Of a stretch of DNA of 64,000 nucleotides, positions 15,513 to 23,203 are shown piece by piece. Numbering within the stretch: position 1 is the first letter of the stretch; every line of letters starts with the position of its first letter. Source of the stretch: Streptomyces sp. MJM8645 (lineage in GTDB: Bacteria; Actinomycetota; Actinomycetes; Streptomycetales; Streptomycetaceae); assembly GCF_001625365.1 (NCBI RefSeq), contig NZ_LJJF01000001.1, positions 4,413,001-4,477,000 on the forward strand, given 5' to 3'. The notes under the pieces are model-generated. The model did not search any database and had not been told where the DNA came from. It saw nothing but the letters and a program-made list of their open reading frames with translations. A program made the translations under genes and the position numbers.

Positions 15513-16064
15513 ATGCGTGCCACCCGGATGGTCGCCGCGCTGATCGCGGCCCTCGCGCTGACCGTGGTCACCACGGCGTCCGCCACCGCCGCCGGCCACG
15601 AAGCCACGGCCTCGCGTACCACCGTCGCCTCCGCCCCGAACCCCGCCGCCATCCAGGCGCCCGCCGACCTGGCGGTCTCCGCCCCGCTCCTGCCGGCGGA
15701 CCTGGCCCTGCCCGCCGACCTGACCCTGCCGGCCGTTCCGGTGCCCGCCGTCCCCGCCCTGCCCGCGACCCCGGACCCGAGCACGGCCCTCGGGGCTCTC
15801 GGCGACGTCATCAACCAGATCGCCGGCCTGCTCGCGGAGACCACGTCCACCACCCCCGACCCCGCAGCCGTCCAGCAGCTCGTCGCCACCCTTCAGGCCA
15901 CCCTGCAGAGCCTGATCGCCCAGCTCCCGGCCGCCCCGACGGCGACCGCCCCGACCCGGGCCAAGACCTCCGGCCCGGCCACCCTGCTGGACCAGCTCGC
16001 CACCCTGCGCGCCCAGACCCAAGCCCTCGCCACGGCCACCCACCCCCACCCCGCCGCCGGCTGA
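15513..16064 (+). CDS. Secreted Ala/Pro-rich protein of unknown function
   Basis: 183 residues with a clear Sec signal peptide (RATRMVAALIAALALTVVTT, probable cleavage near ATAA at 26-28). The mature part is Ala/Pro/Leu/Thr-rich with PADL repeats (PADLAV, PADLAL, PADLTL) at about 47-72 and two amphipathic helical segments (LGDVINQIAGLLAET and VQQLVATLQATLQSLIAQL). No enzyme motif is seen. GAGGAAG precedes ATG 15513 by 9 nt. A cell-wall or hydrophobic-surface role is possible, but I cannot name one. Confidence 0.72.
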   Translation: MRATRMVAALIAALALTVVTTASATAAGHEATASRTTVASAPNPAAIQAPADLAVSAPLLPADLALPADLTLPAVPVPAVPALPATPDPSTALGALGDVINQIAGLLAETTSTTPDPAAVQQLVATLQATLQSLIAQLPAAPTATAPTRAKTSGPATLLDQLATLRAQTQALATATHPHPAAG

Positions 16065-16080
16065 CCCCACCCACGCGAAA

Positions 16081-16123
16081 GGCCCCGCCCCCGGGAACCC
16101 AAACAAGTTCTGGGGGCGGGGCC
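16081..16123. terminator. Bidirectional hairpin between convergent genes
   Basis: Arms GGCCCCGCCCCC (16081-16092) and GGGGGCGGGGCC (16112-16123) around a 19-nt loop, between the secreted-protein gene and convergent yajQ. No long T run on either side. Confidence 0.65.
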
Positions 16124-16145
16124 CTGCCGCACAACCCTCCAGGGG

Positions 16146-16634
16146 TCAGCGGTAGTTCACGTACTGGATCGCGAAGTCCAGGTCCTTGCCCTTGAGCAGG
16201 GCCTGCACGGTCTGCAGGTCGTCACGGCTCTTCGAGCTGACCCGCAGCTCGTCGCCCTGGACCTGAGCCTTGACGCCCTTCGGGCCCTCGTCACGGATGA
16301 TCTTCGCGACCTTCTTGGCATCCTCCGTGGAGATGCCCTCCTTGATGTCCGCGAAGATCTTGTACTCCTTGCCGGACAGCTGCGGCTCACCAGCGTCCAG
16401 GGCCTTGAGCGACAGTCCGCGCTTGATGAACTTGCCCTGTAGGACGTCCAGGATGGCCTTCACGCGCTCCTCGCCGTTGGCCTTCATCTCGATCTTCTCG
16501 CCGGAGCGGCTGATCTCGCCGCCGACGCCCTTGAAGTCGAAACGGGTGGCGATCTCACGGGAGGTCTGGTTGATCGCGTTGTCGACCTCCTGCCACTCGA
16601 CCTTCGAGACGATGTCGAAACTGGAGTCGGCCAT
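16146..16634 (-). CDS. yajQ: YajQ-family nucleotide-binding protein
   Basis: 162 residues, the family's usual length, starting MADSSFDIVSKVEWQEVDNA and containing REIATRFDFKG and KEYKIFADIKEGISTEDAKK. YajQ proteins (DUF520) have two ferredoxin-like domains; one member binds cyclic di-GMP and acts on a transcription factor, but the role in streptomycetes is not established. AAGGAGA lies 9 nt before ATG 16634. It is immediately upstream of and divergent from the tRNA-Tyr gene, with about 215 bp between, an arrangement also known from other streptomycete chromosomes. Confidence 0.93.
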   Translation of the reverse strand: MADSSFDIVSKVEWQEVDNAINQTSREIATRFDFKGVGGEISRSGEKIEMKANGEERVKAILDVLQGKFIKRGLSLKALDAGEPQLSGKEYKIFADIKEGISTEDAKKVAKIIRDEGPKGVKAQVQGDELRVSSKSRDDLQTVQALLKGKDLDFAIQYVNYR

Positions 16635-16850
16635 GGGTGTTGGTCTCCTTGATGTTCTGGCTTCACTGGCACGGCCTGCCCCACCGGGCGTCCGCCTCCC
16701 CAGCCTATCCAGCGGCACCCCGCCCCCGCCCCCGACAGCCACGCCGTGGCCCTTGATCATCACGTGACCTATCGAGTGGCGGAGCACCCCCCGGCATCAG
16801 GTATTGTTTACGAAGTCGAACGGGGCGTACGCCCCGGGGGACAAGATCCT

Positions 16851-16931
16851 GGCTGGTTGCCCGAGCGGCCAAAGGGAGCAGACTGTAAATCTGCCGCGCA
16901 AGCTACGCAGGTTCGAACCCTGCACCAGCCA
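16851..16931 (+). tRNA. tRNA-Tyr (GTA)
   Basis: 81 nt with 7-bp acceptor stem (GGCTGGT/ACCAGCC), long class II variable arm, anticodon GTA in ACTGTAAAT, T-arm GCAGG-TTCGAAC-CCTGC, discriminator A and no encoded CCA. A TATTGT -10 box at 16802-16807 would start the primary transcript about 37 nt upstream. Its 3' half is the attachment site of an integrated element. Confidence 0.96.
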
Positions 16932-16932
16932 C
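16883..16932 (+). repeat. attL: tRNA-Tyr 3' half
   Basis: Left copy of the 50-bp att direct repeat, inside the intact tRNA gene; differs from the right copy at two positions. Confidence 0.88.
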
Positions 16933-16943
16933 AGGATAGAGAA

Positions 16944-16984
16944 GGGCCCGTGACCTGCGGAAACGCAGATTGCGGGCCCTTTTT
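16944..16984 (+). terminator. Intrinsic terminator of tRNA-Tyr
   Basis: Outer arms GGGCCCG (16944-16950) and CGGGCCC (16973-16979), inner arms CTGCG/CGCAG around GAAA, followed by TTTTT. Confidence 0.88.
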
Positions 16985-17063
16985 CGTTTTCTGAAGCGAG
17001 GAACGAGCGGCACCCCATTTGAGTGGCTTGTCTCACTTTGCGCCACCCGAATCCCAGCGCTGA

Positions 17064-17345
17064 TCAGCGCATACGGACCAGCTGCGGACCAGGACCCAGG
17101 GCCGGCGGCGCCGGACGGTTCCGGTTGAGCCGCTTCGAGATCAACTCGTTCGCGTACCCGACGGTGCCGTGCAGGCACTTCGCGTAGACCCGCAGCATGA
17201 CGGCCACGCCTCCGTCGGGCCGACTCCGGAGTTCAGCCCGAGCGAGATCCCCGCGTGCCGAAGGTCGTACGGCCGCTTGCCGAGCTTCGTCGCGCAGTCG
17301 GCCGGCGCCAGCACCTCGGCCCGGGCCCGCTGCCAGACGACCCCT
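17064..17345 (-). pseudogene. Tyrosine-recombinase integrase relic (C-terminal part)
   Basis: The minus strand from about 17345 reads the C-terminal catalytic part of a serine/Arg-rich actinophage-type integrase: KLGKRPYDLRHAGISLGLNSGV contains the Arg-x-x-His box in a shortened form (RPYDLRHAGIS). The frame then breaks near 17205; in the next frame it continues VAVMLRVYAKCLHGTVGYAN, which has the catalytic tyrosine, and ends at a stop at 17064-17066. About seven codons, including the conserved GHS histidine box, are missing at the break. Everything N-terminal to 17345 is lost. It lies 132 bp from attL, as an integrase should. Confidence 0.82.
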
Positions 17346-17410
17346 CTAGACCCGGATGACTCTCGCCCCCGTATCAGCAGGTCGGCAGCTCTCTGCGGGC
17401 CTCGATCCTC

Positions 17411-18187
17411 ATGAAGAAGCCAGGCTTCGAGACCGGTGACAAGCTCCCCTCCGGCCCCGAGTTGGCGAAGCACTTCGGTGTGGCGCGCGGCACGGTGGAC
17501 AAGACGCTCGACCCGCTCCGCGCCGAGGGGCTGATCGTGACTCGGCAGGGGAGCGGCTCGTTCGTGCGGGAGCGCACCTCCCGGCCGGTCGGGCTGCGGC
17601 CTCACCTCGAAGCGGCCTTCGAGCAGCAGCAGGTGACCCTCGACTTCGCCGGGTTCTACAGCGAGACCCTTCACAACGCGCTGCAGGAGCCGCTCGACAA
17701 GGTCCGCTCCGGTCGGCTGGCGCCGGAGTCCATCACGGTCCGCCTGCCGCTGCCGGACACCACGGCGCCTATGGCAATGCCGGTCCTGGTCGACGGGCTC
17801 CAGGGTGAGGCCGCCCTCCGGCAGCGTGCCCGCAACATCGCCCTGACGAACGCTGGCGGCATCGCGCACTCGGTGGAGATGCTGGCCGAGCTGGGCCTGG
17901 TCCAGAAGGCGAGCGTGCAGGTCAAGGTGCACCGGGCGAGTAGCCTGTTCAAGCTGTACATCCTGAACCGGTCGGAGGCCTTCTTCGGCTTCTACCCGCT
18001 CCGCGAGCGCACCGTGGCCATCGACGACACCGCCCACACCTTCTACGACGTGACCGGCAAGGACACCACCCTGTTCCACCACGTTGCCGGCCCGGACGAC
18101 GCCTCGCTCGGATCGCAGTACGTCCAGCAGGCCCAGATGTGGTTCGACAGCGTGTGGAGCACGATTGCCTACGAGCGGCAGCCATGA
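17411..18187 (+). CDS. GntR-family transcriptional regulator, 5' end frameshifted
   Basis: From ATG 17411 the product has 258 residues: part of a GntR winged helix (GDKLPSGPELAKHFGVARGT, then LRAEGLIVTRQGSGSFVRER) and a C-terminal domain of unknown ligand. The first helix of the winged helix is missing from this start. The same frame is open upstream to 17360 and encodes PYQQVGSSLRASIL, the normal GntR beginning, but has no start codon; removing one C from the run 17366-17370 would join it to ATG 17356 (MTLAPYQQVGSS...). So the gene is probably frameshifted, or the base is a sequencing error. It overlaps the HAD gene as ATGA, a typical operon. Confidence 0.75.
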   Translation: MKKPGFETGDKLPSGPELAKHFGVARGTVDKTLDPLRAEGLIVTRQGSGSFVRERTSRPVGLRPHLEAAFEQQQVTLDFAGFYSETLHNALQEPLDKVRSGRLAPESITVRLPLPDTTAPMAMPVLVDGLQGEAALRQRARNIALTNAGGIAHSVEMLAELGLVQKASVQVKVHRASSLFKLYILNRSEAFFGFYPLRERTVAIDDTAHTFYDVTGKDTTLFHHVAGPDDASLGSQYVQQAQMWFDSVWSTIAYERQP

Positions 18188-18870
18188 CCGCCACCCCTCA
18201 GCAACTCGCCGACGTCCTGCGGCCGGTGAAGCACGTCCTCCTCGACTTCGACGGCCCGGTCTGCTCGGTCTTCGCCGGCCTCCCCGCTCCGGAGGTCGCG
18301 CGCCGACTCCGTGAGGACCTGCTCGCCGCTGGCGAGCAGGCCCCGGCCGGGGCGGAGGGTGCGAGCGACCCGCCCGCCCTGCTCCGGCTGATCTCGGACG
18401 CCCGCCCCGATCTCGCGGTTAGCACCGACGCCGCCTTGGCCGCGCTGGAGGCTGAAGCCGTTCGGGCTGCCAGCCCGACCCCGGGGGGAGAATCGGTTCT
18501 CCACGCGTGTGCCCGCTCCGGCCGCTTGGTCTCGGTGGTCAGCAACAAGGCGGGCACGGCTACCGAGGCCTACCTCGCCGAGCACAGCCTCAACGGCTTC
18601 GTGGCCGGCGTCTTCGGACGTACCCCGGGCGACCCCTCGTCCATGAAGGCGAACCCGCGCCTCCTGCTCGAAGCGATGGATGCTGCGGGCACCGGGCCGG
18701 AGTACTTCATCTTCATCGGCGACGCGGCCCGCGATGTCGAGGCCGGGGAGGCCGCCAGCATCCCGACGATCGGCTACGCCAACAAGCCAGGGAAGGATGC
18801 CAAGCTGGCCGCGGCGGGCGCCGTGGTGATCGTGGACTCGATGGAGCTCACCTCGGATGCCTTGACCTGA
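18184..18870 (+). CDS. HAD-superfamily hydrolase (phosphatase-like)
   Basis: 228 residues with all HAD motifs: LLDFDGPV (motif I, nucleophile Asp near 20), VVSNKAG (motif II), the lysine in SSMKANPRLL (motif III) and FIGDAARDVEAG (motif IV). A helical cap lies between motifs I and II, as in subfamily IA phosphoglycolate phosphatase-like enzymes. The substrate is unknown. It is translationally coupled (ATGA, 18184-18187) to the GntR-type gene inside the integrated element; such regulator/HAD pairs recur in streptomycete accessory DNA. Confidence 0.85.
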   Translation: MTATPQQLADVLRPVKHVLLDFDGPVCSVFAGLPAPEVARRLREDLLAAGEQAPAGAEGASDPPALLRLISDARPDLAVSTDAALAALEAEAVRAASPTPGGESVLHACARSGRLVSVVSNKAGTATEAYLAEHSLNGFVAGVFGRTPGDPSSMKANPRLLLEAMDAAGTGPEYFIFIGDAARDVEAGEAASIPTIGYANKPGKDAKLAAAGAVVIVDSMELTSDALT

Positions 18871-18998
18871 CGTTCAAGTTCTGGTCAACCACCGGGCTGG
18901 CCAGCGGGCGGGCACTCCCTCATCCCACTGACCAGCTCGAAAGTCGTCGCCAGTTGTCAACGTTGATTGGTGTTGGTTGACCTCACATGGCCCAGATA

Positions 18999-19028
18999 CG
19001 GCCTCGGGATTCTCATGCCGGGGCCTTC
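18999..19028 (+). terminator. Hairpin after the HAD gene
   Basis: GGCCTCGG and CCGGGGCC arms (one mismatch region) around a 10-nt loop, about 130 bp after the HAD stop; a second small stem CCGTAGC/GCTACGG follows at about 19053-19073. The 18871-19084 gap holds nothing else clear except a distant 9-bp inverted pair GGTCAACCA (18883) / TGGTTGACC (18974). Confidence 0.35.
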
Positions 19029-19084
19029 GTCAGCTCTGCCAATCCCTTGGAGACCGTAGCTGACCGGCTACGGGGCGCTATGGA

Positions 19085-19318
19085 TCATGTCCCCGAGCCG
19101 TCGTCGCTAGACGTCGCACTCGGGGCGGTCAAGAACCGGTGAGTCGTGAGCCCCAGAGTGCAGCCCCCCATGAAGACCACGCCACCTGCGCAGATTGATG
19201 CAGGTAGATCGGCGCCAGCCATGTGGAGAAGGCTGCCCGCGATCACTGCGGCGAAGGCGGCCCCCAGGGTGATGACAGCCAACCAGAGGCCACGCAGAGA
19301 TGCGTCCGACGCGTTCAT
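19085..19318 (-). CDS. Small two-helix membrane protein
   Basis: 77 residues with two hydrophobic helices (about 9-31 and 37-60) and a Ser/Thr/Asp-rich tail. It begins MNASDASLRGLWLAVITLGA, a beginning I associate with small membrane proteins common on streptomycete integrative elements and plasmids. ATG 19318 is chosen because GGGGAG stands 4 bases before it; an upstream GTG at 19339 is in frame without such a site. Function unknown; a role in element maintenance or transfer is only a guess. Confidence 0.7.
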   Translation of the reverse strand: MNASDASLRGLWLAVITLGAAFAAVIAGSLLHMAGADLPASICAGGVVFMGGCTLGLTTHRFLTAPSATSSDDGSGT

Positions 19319-19563
19319 ATCACTCCCCAACTGGGCCACGATTCCCCGCCGCGGCCCGGTGTCGATGGCGGCCGCTTGGTGCGACCTCCCCCTCTGTTCT
19401 CAGCTTTACACCAGTAAAATTGCAGGTCAAACAGCATGTAATGCCTCTGTGGAGGGGTGACTATACGATTGGAACTGGGCAAATCTGCGCTTGTGGAGCA
19501 GTCTGTGGGCCCCTGTGAAGGGCCAGGTTGGCGCTAGCGACGGAAAAGGTAGTAAAGCCAAGA

Positions 19564-19597
19564 ACCCCCAGTACCCCCGGCACCCCCGTACCCCTGT
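19564..19597. repeat. Iteron-like ACCCCC repeats upstream of the winged-helix gene
   Basis: Four consecutive units of 8-9 bp starting ACCCC(C) (19564, 19573, 19582, 19590) lie 28 bp before the start of the 19625 gene, next to an AT-rich stretch (19395-19480 and 19612-19622). The layout recalls binding iterons of small replication initiators but is short. Confidence 0.4.
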
Positions 19598-19624
19598 TTC
19601 TCCTGTAGGAAGGTAGATTTTTTC

Positions 19625-20374
19625 GTGGATCTAGCAGAGATGGAGCGCAGAGAGGTTGCACGCGCGCGGCTGAGGAGCGCGGTCCAGAAGGCGCAGCGAA
19701 CATCGGTCGCGTTCCCTCATGAGTTCATCAAGGCGGATGACGGCCGCCCGCCACTGGCCCGCCTCGTTCACGGAGGCCGGGGCGGTGCGGTGAGGCTGCG
19801 GCTCTACCTGTGCATCACGATGATGGCCACCAGTGCCCCATATGACCTGCAAAGGCCGCCGACTGGGTCGACGTGGTGCCGGCTGCTCGGCCTGCCGGAA
19901 GACGGTGGCCCTCGACGGGTGACGAGCAACTTGAAGTGGCTTGCCGACGCCCGACTGATCTCGCTCACAAGGAGATGGGGAGGGCCTCCAGCGATCACTC
20001 TGCTGGATCCGGCAGGAACCGGTGCCCCCTACGTTCGGCCGCTGGGGCGGTATGTCGGTGTGCCAGCTGAACTGTGGGAGAACGGTTGGCTGCTCGACCT
20101 CTCGCCAACGGCCCTGGCCCTCCTGCTGGTGCTTCTGGAGAGGCAGGGTGGTCAATCGGAGCCGCAATACGTGACTCGGCATCGGCGAGACCTCTATGGA
20201 CTTTCGCCGGACACGTGGACGAAGGCGCGAAAGGAGCTGGAGGGCCAAGGGCTCCTGACCGTACGGAGGGTGCCGCAGGGGAGTGACTTCGACTATCAGC
20301 GGCTGAGAAACACGTACTGGGTGGAACTCTCGCGGCTAAAGCTGCCCTCGACGCCTCTTGGCTCGCTGGTCTAG
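19625..20374 (+). CDS. Winged-helix-like protein of the integrated element, function unknown
   Basis: 249 residues, mixed alpha/beta, no membrane segment. Two regions resemble winged helices: TGSTWCRLLGLPEDGGPRRV with NLKWLADARLISLTR (about 80-120) and YVTRHRRDLYGLSPDTWTKA with ELEGQGLLTVRR (about 177-220). The double winged-helix layout is similar in outline to plasmid replication initiators and to transcription factors found on streptomycete plasmids; I cannot choose. GTG 19625 is preceded by GGAAGG at a long distance (about 12 nt) across a T-rich run. Codon use is less GC-biased than in the host genes, in keeping with transfer. Confidence 0.6.
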   Translation: MDLAEMERREVARARLRSAVQKAQRTSVAFPHEFIKADDGRPPLARLVHGGRGGAVRLRLYLCITMMATSAPYDLQRPPTGSTWCRLLGLPEDGGPRRVTSNLKWLADARLISLTRRWGGPPAITLLDPAGTGAPYVRPLGRYVGVPAELWENGWLLDLSPTALALLLVLLERQGGQSEPQYVTRHRRDLYGLSPDTWTKARKELEGQGLLTVRRVPQGSDFDYQRLRNTYWVELSRLKLPSTPLGSLV

Positions 20375-20635
20375 CCCCGACCAGCAGTCGGGAACGTGCG
20401 CCCCAGGCCGTGACGGGTCCAGAGCCTCAGGTGCCCCGGTCGCCAGCAGCTGGCACAGCCGACACCGCAAGCGCGGCGAGCCTTGCTGAAGTAGCGAACC
20501 TCGCGACAGTCCGCCCTTGTCCCGCCTGCGCGCGCCTTTTGACTGGGGCTGCCGGGACCATGATCCGGACCAGTGGCGGACTGGATCCGGTCCGTGGTCA
20601 AGAGTCCGCAGGTCTGAGTGTGCCTGGCCAGCGGC

Positions 20636-20685
20636 CTGTAGATCTGCCGCGCAAGCTACGCAGGTTCGAAGCCTGCACCAGCCAC
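20636..20685 (+). repeat. attR: duplicated tRNA-Tyr 3' half
   Basis: 50-bp copy of the tRNA-Tyr 3' half without the 5' half. Together with the terminator that follows it is the displaced original end of the tRNA gene. The DNA between the 19625 gene and here (20375-20635) shows no convincing gene. Confidence 0.88.
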
Positions 20686-20702
20686 GGGATGGAGAACAGC
20701 TT

Positions 20703-20726
20703 CCGATCTGCGGAGACGCGGATCGG
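20703..20726 (+). terminator. Displaced tRNA-Tyr terminator beyond attR
   Basis: Arms CCGATCTGCG and CGCGGATCGG around GAGA, then a T-rich tract. It resembles the terminator after the intact tRNA and is probably the original host one. From here to 20990 I see no gene. Confidence 0.6.
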
Positions 20727-20992
20727 GGGCTGTTGTTGTTTTCCCGTCGCGTGAGGGTCGCGGCGCCGCCGGGCGCACTTATTGCGCATTGCTTGCAATT
20801 ACGGGCGGCAGGCAGCAGAGTGGGTGCGGGGGTGGGTGGGGCCGTTCAGCGTGATTGTGGTGGTGTCCCGGGTGTGCGTACGGCGCGCCGGGGGTTCTTC
20901 GCAAGAGCTGGTCGTCTTCCCAACCGGCGCCCGCCGGGACAGCGGCCCACCCATCCCCGCCACCGCCCCCCGCCATGAGCTCTCCCGCGGTG

Positions 20993-21030
20993 CGTCAAGG
21001 GCCCGTCAATGGTTCCTGGGGTGGCGTCAG
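20993..21030 (+). promoter_or_regulatory. CGTCAA box A (candidate KdpE site) before KimA-like gene 1
   Basis: CGTCAA at 20993 and 21004 (11-bp period) and CGTCAG at 21025. The same pattern occurs before kdpF and after kdpE, and a reversed version before KimA-like gene 2. Confidence 0.55.
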
Positions 21031-21109
21031 GAACGCGTAGAGGTCGGGGGAAGGGCAGGGGTGCGGCCCGCAGGATCGGAGGAACTACCGATCGCGGAGG
21101 TTCCGTCCG

Positions 21110-22942
21110 ATGTCCAGCGCCATCACCACCCCGGCCGTCACGGCTGAACCCGAGCCGCCGGACGCCGGTGCGGGCGACGAGCGGCACCGGTTGAGTGCGC
21201 TGGGCGGTCTGGCGGCGCTGTCGTTGGACGCGATGGCCTCGGTCGCGTACGGGCCGGAGTCGATCGTGCTGGTGCTGGCCGCGGCCGGGGCGTACGGGCT
21301 GGGCTTCACGCTGCCGGTGACGGTGGCGATCGCGGTGCTGCTGGGTGTGCTGGTGGCGTCGTACCGGCAGGTGATCGCGGCGTTCCCGGACGGCGGCGGC
21401 GCGTACGCGGTGGCGAAGGAGCACCTGGGCCGACGGACGGCGCTGACGGCGGCCGCCTCGCTGGTGATCGACTACATCCTGAACGTGGCGGTCTCGGTGA
21501 CGGCGGGGGTGGCGGCGCTGACTTCGGCGGTGCCGAGCCTGTACGACGACCGGGTCTGGCTGTGCCTGGGCGTGCTGGCCCTGGTGACGGCGGTGAACCT
21601 GCGCGGGATCGCCGAGTCGGCGCGCTGGTTCATGGCACCGACGGCCGTCTTCGTGGTGTCGATCCTGGCGATCATCGTGGTCGGCTTGTTCCGGGACGGC
21701 CCGGCGAGCACCGAGGCCGCCGCGGGCCACGCCTCGACGCTGGCCGAGAACGCCACGACCGTCGGTGCGCTGCTGCTGCTCAAGGCGTTCGCGGCCGGGT
21801 GCTCGGCGCTGACCGGGGTGGAGGCGGTGGCGAACGCCGTCCCGTCGTTCCGGACCCCGCGGGTGAGGCGGGCGCAGCACACCGAGGTGGCGCTCGGCGC
21901 CCTGCTCGGCGTGATGCTGATCGGGCTGGCCGTGCTGATCGGCCGTTTCCACCTCCAGCCGGTGGAGGGCGTCACGGTGCTGGCCCAGCTCGCCGACGCC
22001 TCGCTCGGCCACGGCGCTGCGTTCTACGTCGTCCAGTTCGCCACCGTGGTGCTGCTCGGGCTGGCCGCGAACACCTCTTTCGGCGGGCTGCCGGTGCTGC
22101 TGCACCTGCTCGCCCGGGACAACCACCTGCCGCACGTGTTCGCGCTGCGGGCCGACCGCCAGGTGCACCGGCACGGGGTGCTGTTCCTCGCCCTGGTGTC
22201 GGCGGCGCTGCTGGTCGGCTCAGGCGGGGACGTGAACAGCCTGGTGCCGCTGTTCTCGATCGGCGTGTTCGTCGGGTTCACGATCTGTCAGGTCGGCATG
22301 GTCCGGCACTGGTCCCTGCACCGGCCGGCCGGCTGGGTGTGGAAGGCCGCGCTGAACGGGTTCGGCGCGCTGCTCACCGGGGTCGCGACGGTGGTGGTGA
22401 CCGGCACCAAGTTCACCGAGGGCGCCTGGGGCATCGTGGTGGCGCTGCCGCTGCTGGTGGTGCTGTTCGAGGCGGTGCACCGCAGCTACGGGCTGATCGG
22501 CGAGCGGCTGGAACTGGGCCGGGTGCCGGGCGCGGTGACCCGCCAGCGCAGCCTGGTCGTCGTGCCGGTGACGGCCATCACCCGACTGACCCGGGACGGC
22601 CTGTCGGCGGCGCTGTCGCTCGGCGACGAGGTCCTGGCGGTGACGGTGGTGCACGAGCAGTCCGAGGCGGAGGCGCTGCGGCGGGACTGGGAGCTGTGGC
22701 AGCCGGGCGTGCCGCTGGTGGAGATCCCGGAGGACCGCCGCCGGCTGGGCCAGCCGATCGCCGCGTTCGTGAACCGGCTCGGCGAGGAGCACGCCTACGA
22801 CCGGCTGACGGTGCTGATCCCGGAGGTGGAGCCGGCCCGCTGGTGGCAGCGGGCGCTGCAGAACCGGCGTGGCGCCGTGATCGACCGCGCGCTGCGCCGG
22901 CACACGGACGCGGTGGTCTGCCGGCTGCGGATGCGGATGTGA
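21110..22942 (+). CDS. KimA-type APC potassium transporter 1
   Basis: 610 residues, close to the 607 of Bacillus subtilis KimA. A twelve-helix APC domain is followed by a soluble universal-stress-like C-terminal domain (about 440-600, from RQRSLVVVPVTAITRL to DAVVCRLRM). The potassium-binding residues described for KimA have counterparts: Asp40 and Tyr47 in LDAMASVAYG, Asp121-Tyr122 in VIDYILNVAVSV, and the Thr in ALTGVEAVANAVP. The SYRQVIAAFPDGGGAY loop is also conserved. KimA imports K+ with protons at low external potassium. GGAGG lies 8 nt before ATG 21110. A CGTCAA box stands 80 bp upstream. Its neighbours are a second KimA and the Kdp system. Confidence 0.82.
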   Translation: MSSAITTPAVTAEPEPPDAGAGDERHRLSALGGLAALSLDAMASVAYGPESIVLVLAAAGAYGLGFTLPVTVAIAVLLGVLVASYRQVIAAFPDGGGAYAVAKEHLGRRTALTAAASLVIDYILNVAVSVTAGVAALTSAVPSLYDDRVWLCLGVLALVTAVNLRGIAESARWFMAPTAVFVVSILAIIVVGLFRDGPASTEAAAGHASTLAENATTVGALLLLKAFAAGCSALTGVEAVANAVPSFRTPRVRRAQHTEVALGALLGVMLIGLAVLIGRFHLQPVEGVTVLAQLADASLGHGAAFYVVQFATVVLLGLAANTSFGGLPVLLHLLARDNHLPHVFALRADRQVHRHGVLFLALVSAALLVGSGGDVNSLVPLFSIGVFVGFTICQVGMVRHWSLHRPAGWVWKAALNGFGALLTGVATVVVTGTKFTEGAWGIVVALPLLVVLFEAVHRSYGLIGERLELGRVPGAVTRQRSLVVVPVTAITRLTRDGLSAALSLGDEVLAVTVVHEQSEAEALRRDWELWQPGVPLVEIPEDRRRLGQPIAAFVNRLGEEHAYDRLTVLIPEVEPARWWQRALQNRRGAVIDRALRRHTDAVVCRLRMRM

Positions 22943-23004
22943 CCCGGGCCGGTGCAGCCGAGGTGTCGGGCGGCCTGGCGGGGCTTCCGGGGAGGCGCCC
23001 CGGT

Positions 23005-23027
23005 GGGCGTCCACACCCTGGACGCCC
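23005..23027 (+). terminator. Hairpin after KimA-like gene 1
   Basis: Perfect 9-bp arms GGGCGTCCA/TGGACGCCC around CACCC, 62 bp after the stop, no T run. Confidence 0.55.
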
Positions 23028-23044
23028 GATAACAACCTGGCATC

Positions 23045-23075
23045 TTGACGCGGTCTTAACGGGGCACTCTTGACG
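23045..23075 (-). promoter_or_regulatory. CGTCAA box B (reverse orientation) before KimA-like gene 2
   Basis: On the minus strand CGTCAA at 23075-23070, CGTTAA at 23061-23056 and CGTCAA at 23050-23045; the last two have the 11-bp period. Read on the plus strand they are TTGACG, so they could also act as -35 boxes. It lies 128-158 bp before the leaderless start of the next gene. Confidence 0.45.
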
Positions 23076-23189
23076 CCCTCGATACGCCCGGCGCCCACCC
23101 ACCCGCAGCGGCTCTGACCTGCGGGAAGGCCTTTGATCTGGTGGGCACCGGGCGATCTCCACAACGAATTCCGTTGCGTTTTCCCGACC

Positions 23190-23203
23190 TAACCTCACAT
23201 TTG
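23190..23203 (+). promoter_or_regulatory. Leaderless-type promoter of KimA-like gene 2
   Basis: TAACCT at 23190-23195 lies 7 nt before the GTG start 23203, with no Shine-Dalgarno sequence between; the transcript would begin at the start codon. No strong -35 is seen. I looked for a ydaO-type (c-di-AMP) riboswitch in 22943-23202 and did not see one. Confidence 0.5.

Larger units (their letters stand above)
16883..20685. mobile_element. Decayed tRNA-Tyr integrative element (3.75 kb)
   Basis: A 50-bp direct repeat of the 3' half of tRNA-Tyr (16883-16932 and 20636-20685, 48 of 50 identical) brackets the region. Next to the left copy is a tyrosine-recombinase relic pointing towards it, the usual int-att arrangement of actinomycete integrative and conjugative elements. 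The cargo is a GntR-type regulator, a HAD hydrolase, a small membrane protein and a winged-helix-like protein; there is no intact integrase, excisionase, TraB-type translocase or recognisable replication initiator. Parts (19390-19620) are clearly AT-richer than the host DNA. It is therefore a relic unable to excise by itself. Confidence 0.85.

Noticed and set aside
20636..20685. A second tRNA-Tyr gene
   Set aside because: Only the 3' half is present; the 5' acceptor strand, D-arm and full anticodon stem are missing. It is the attR copy.
22943..23202. c-di-AMP (ydaO-type) riboswitch before KimA-like gene 2
   Set aside because: No matching conserved core could be seen, and the gene appears leaderless; a covariance-model search would be decisive.
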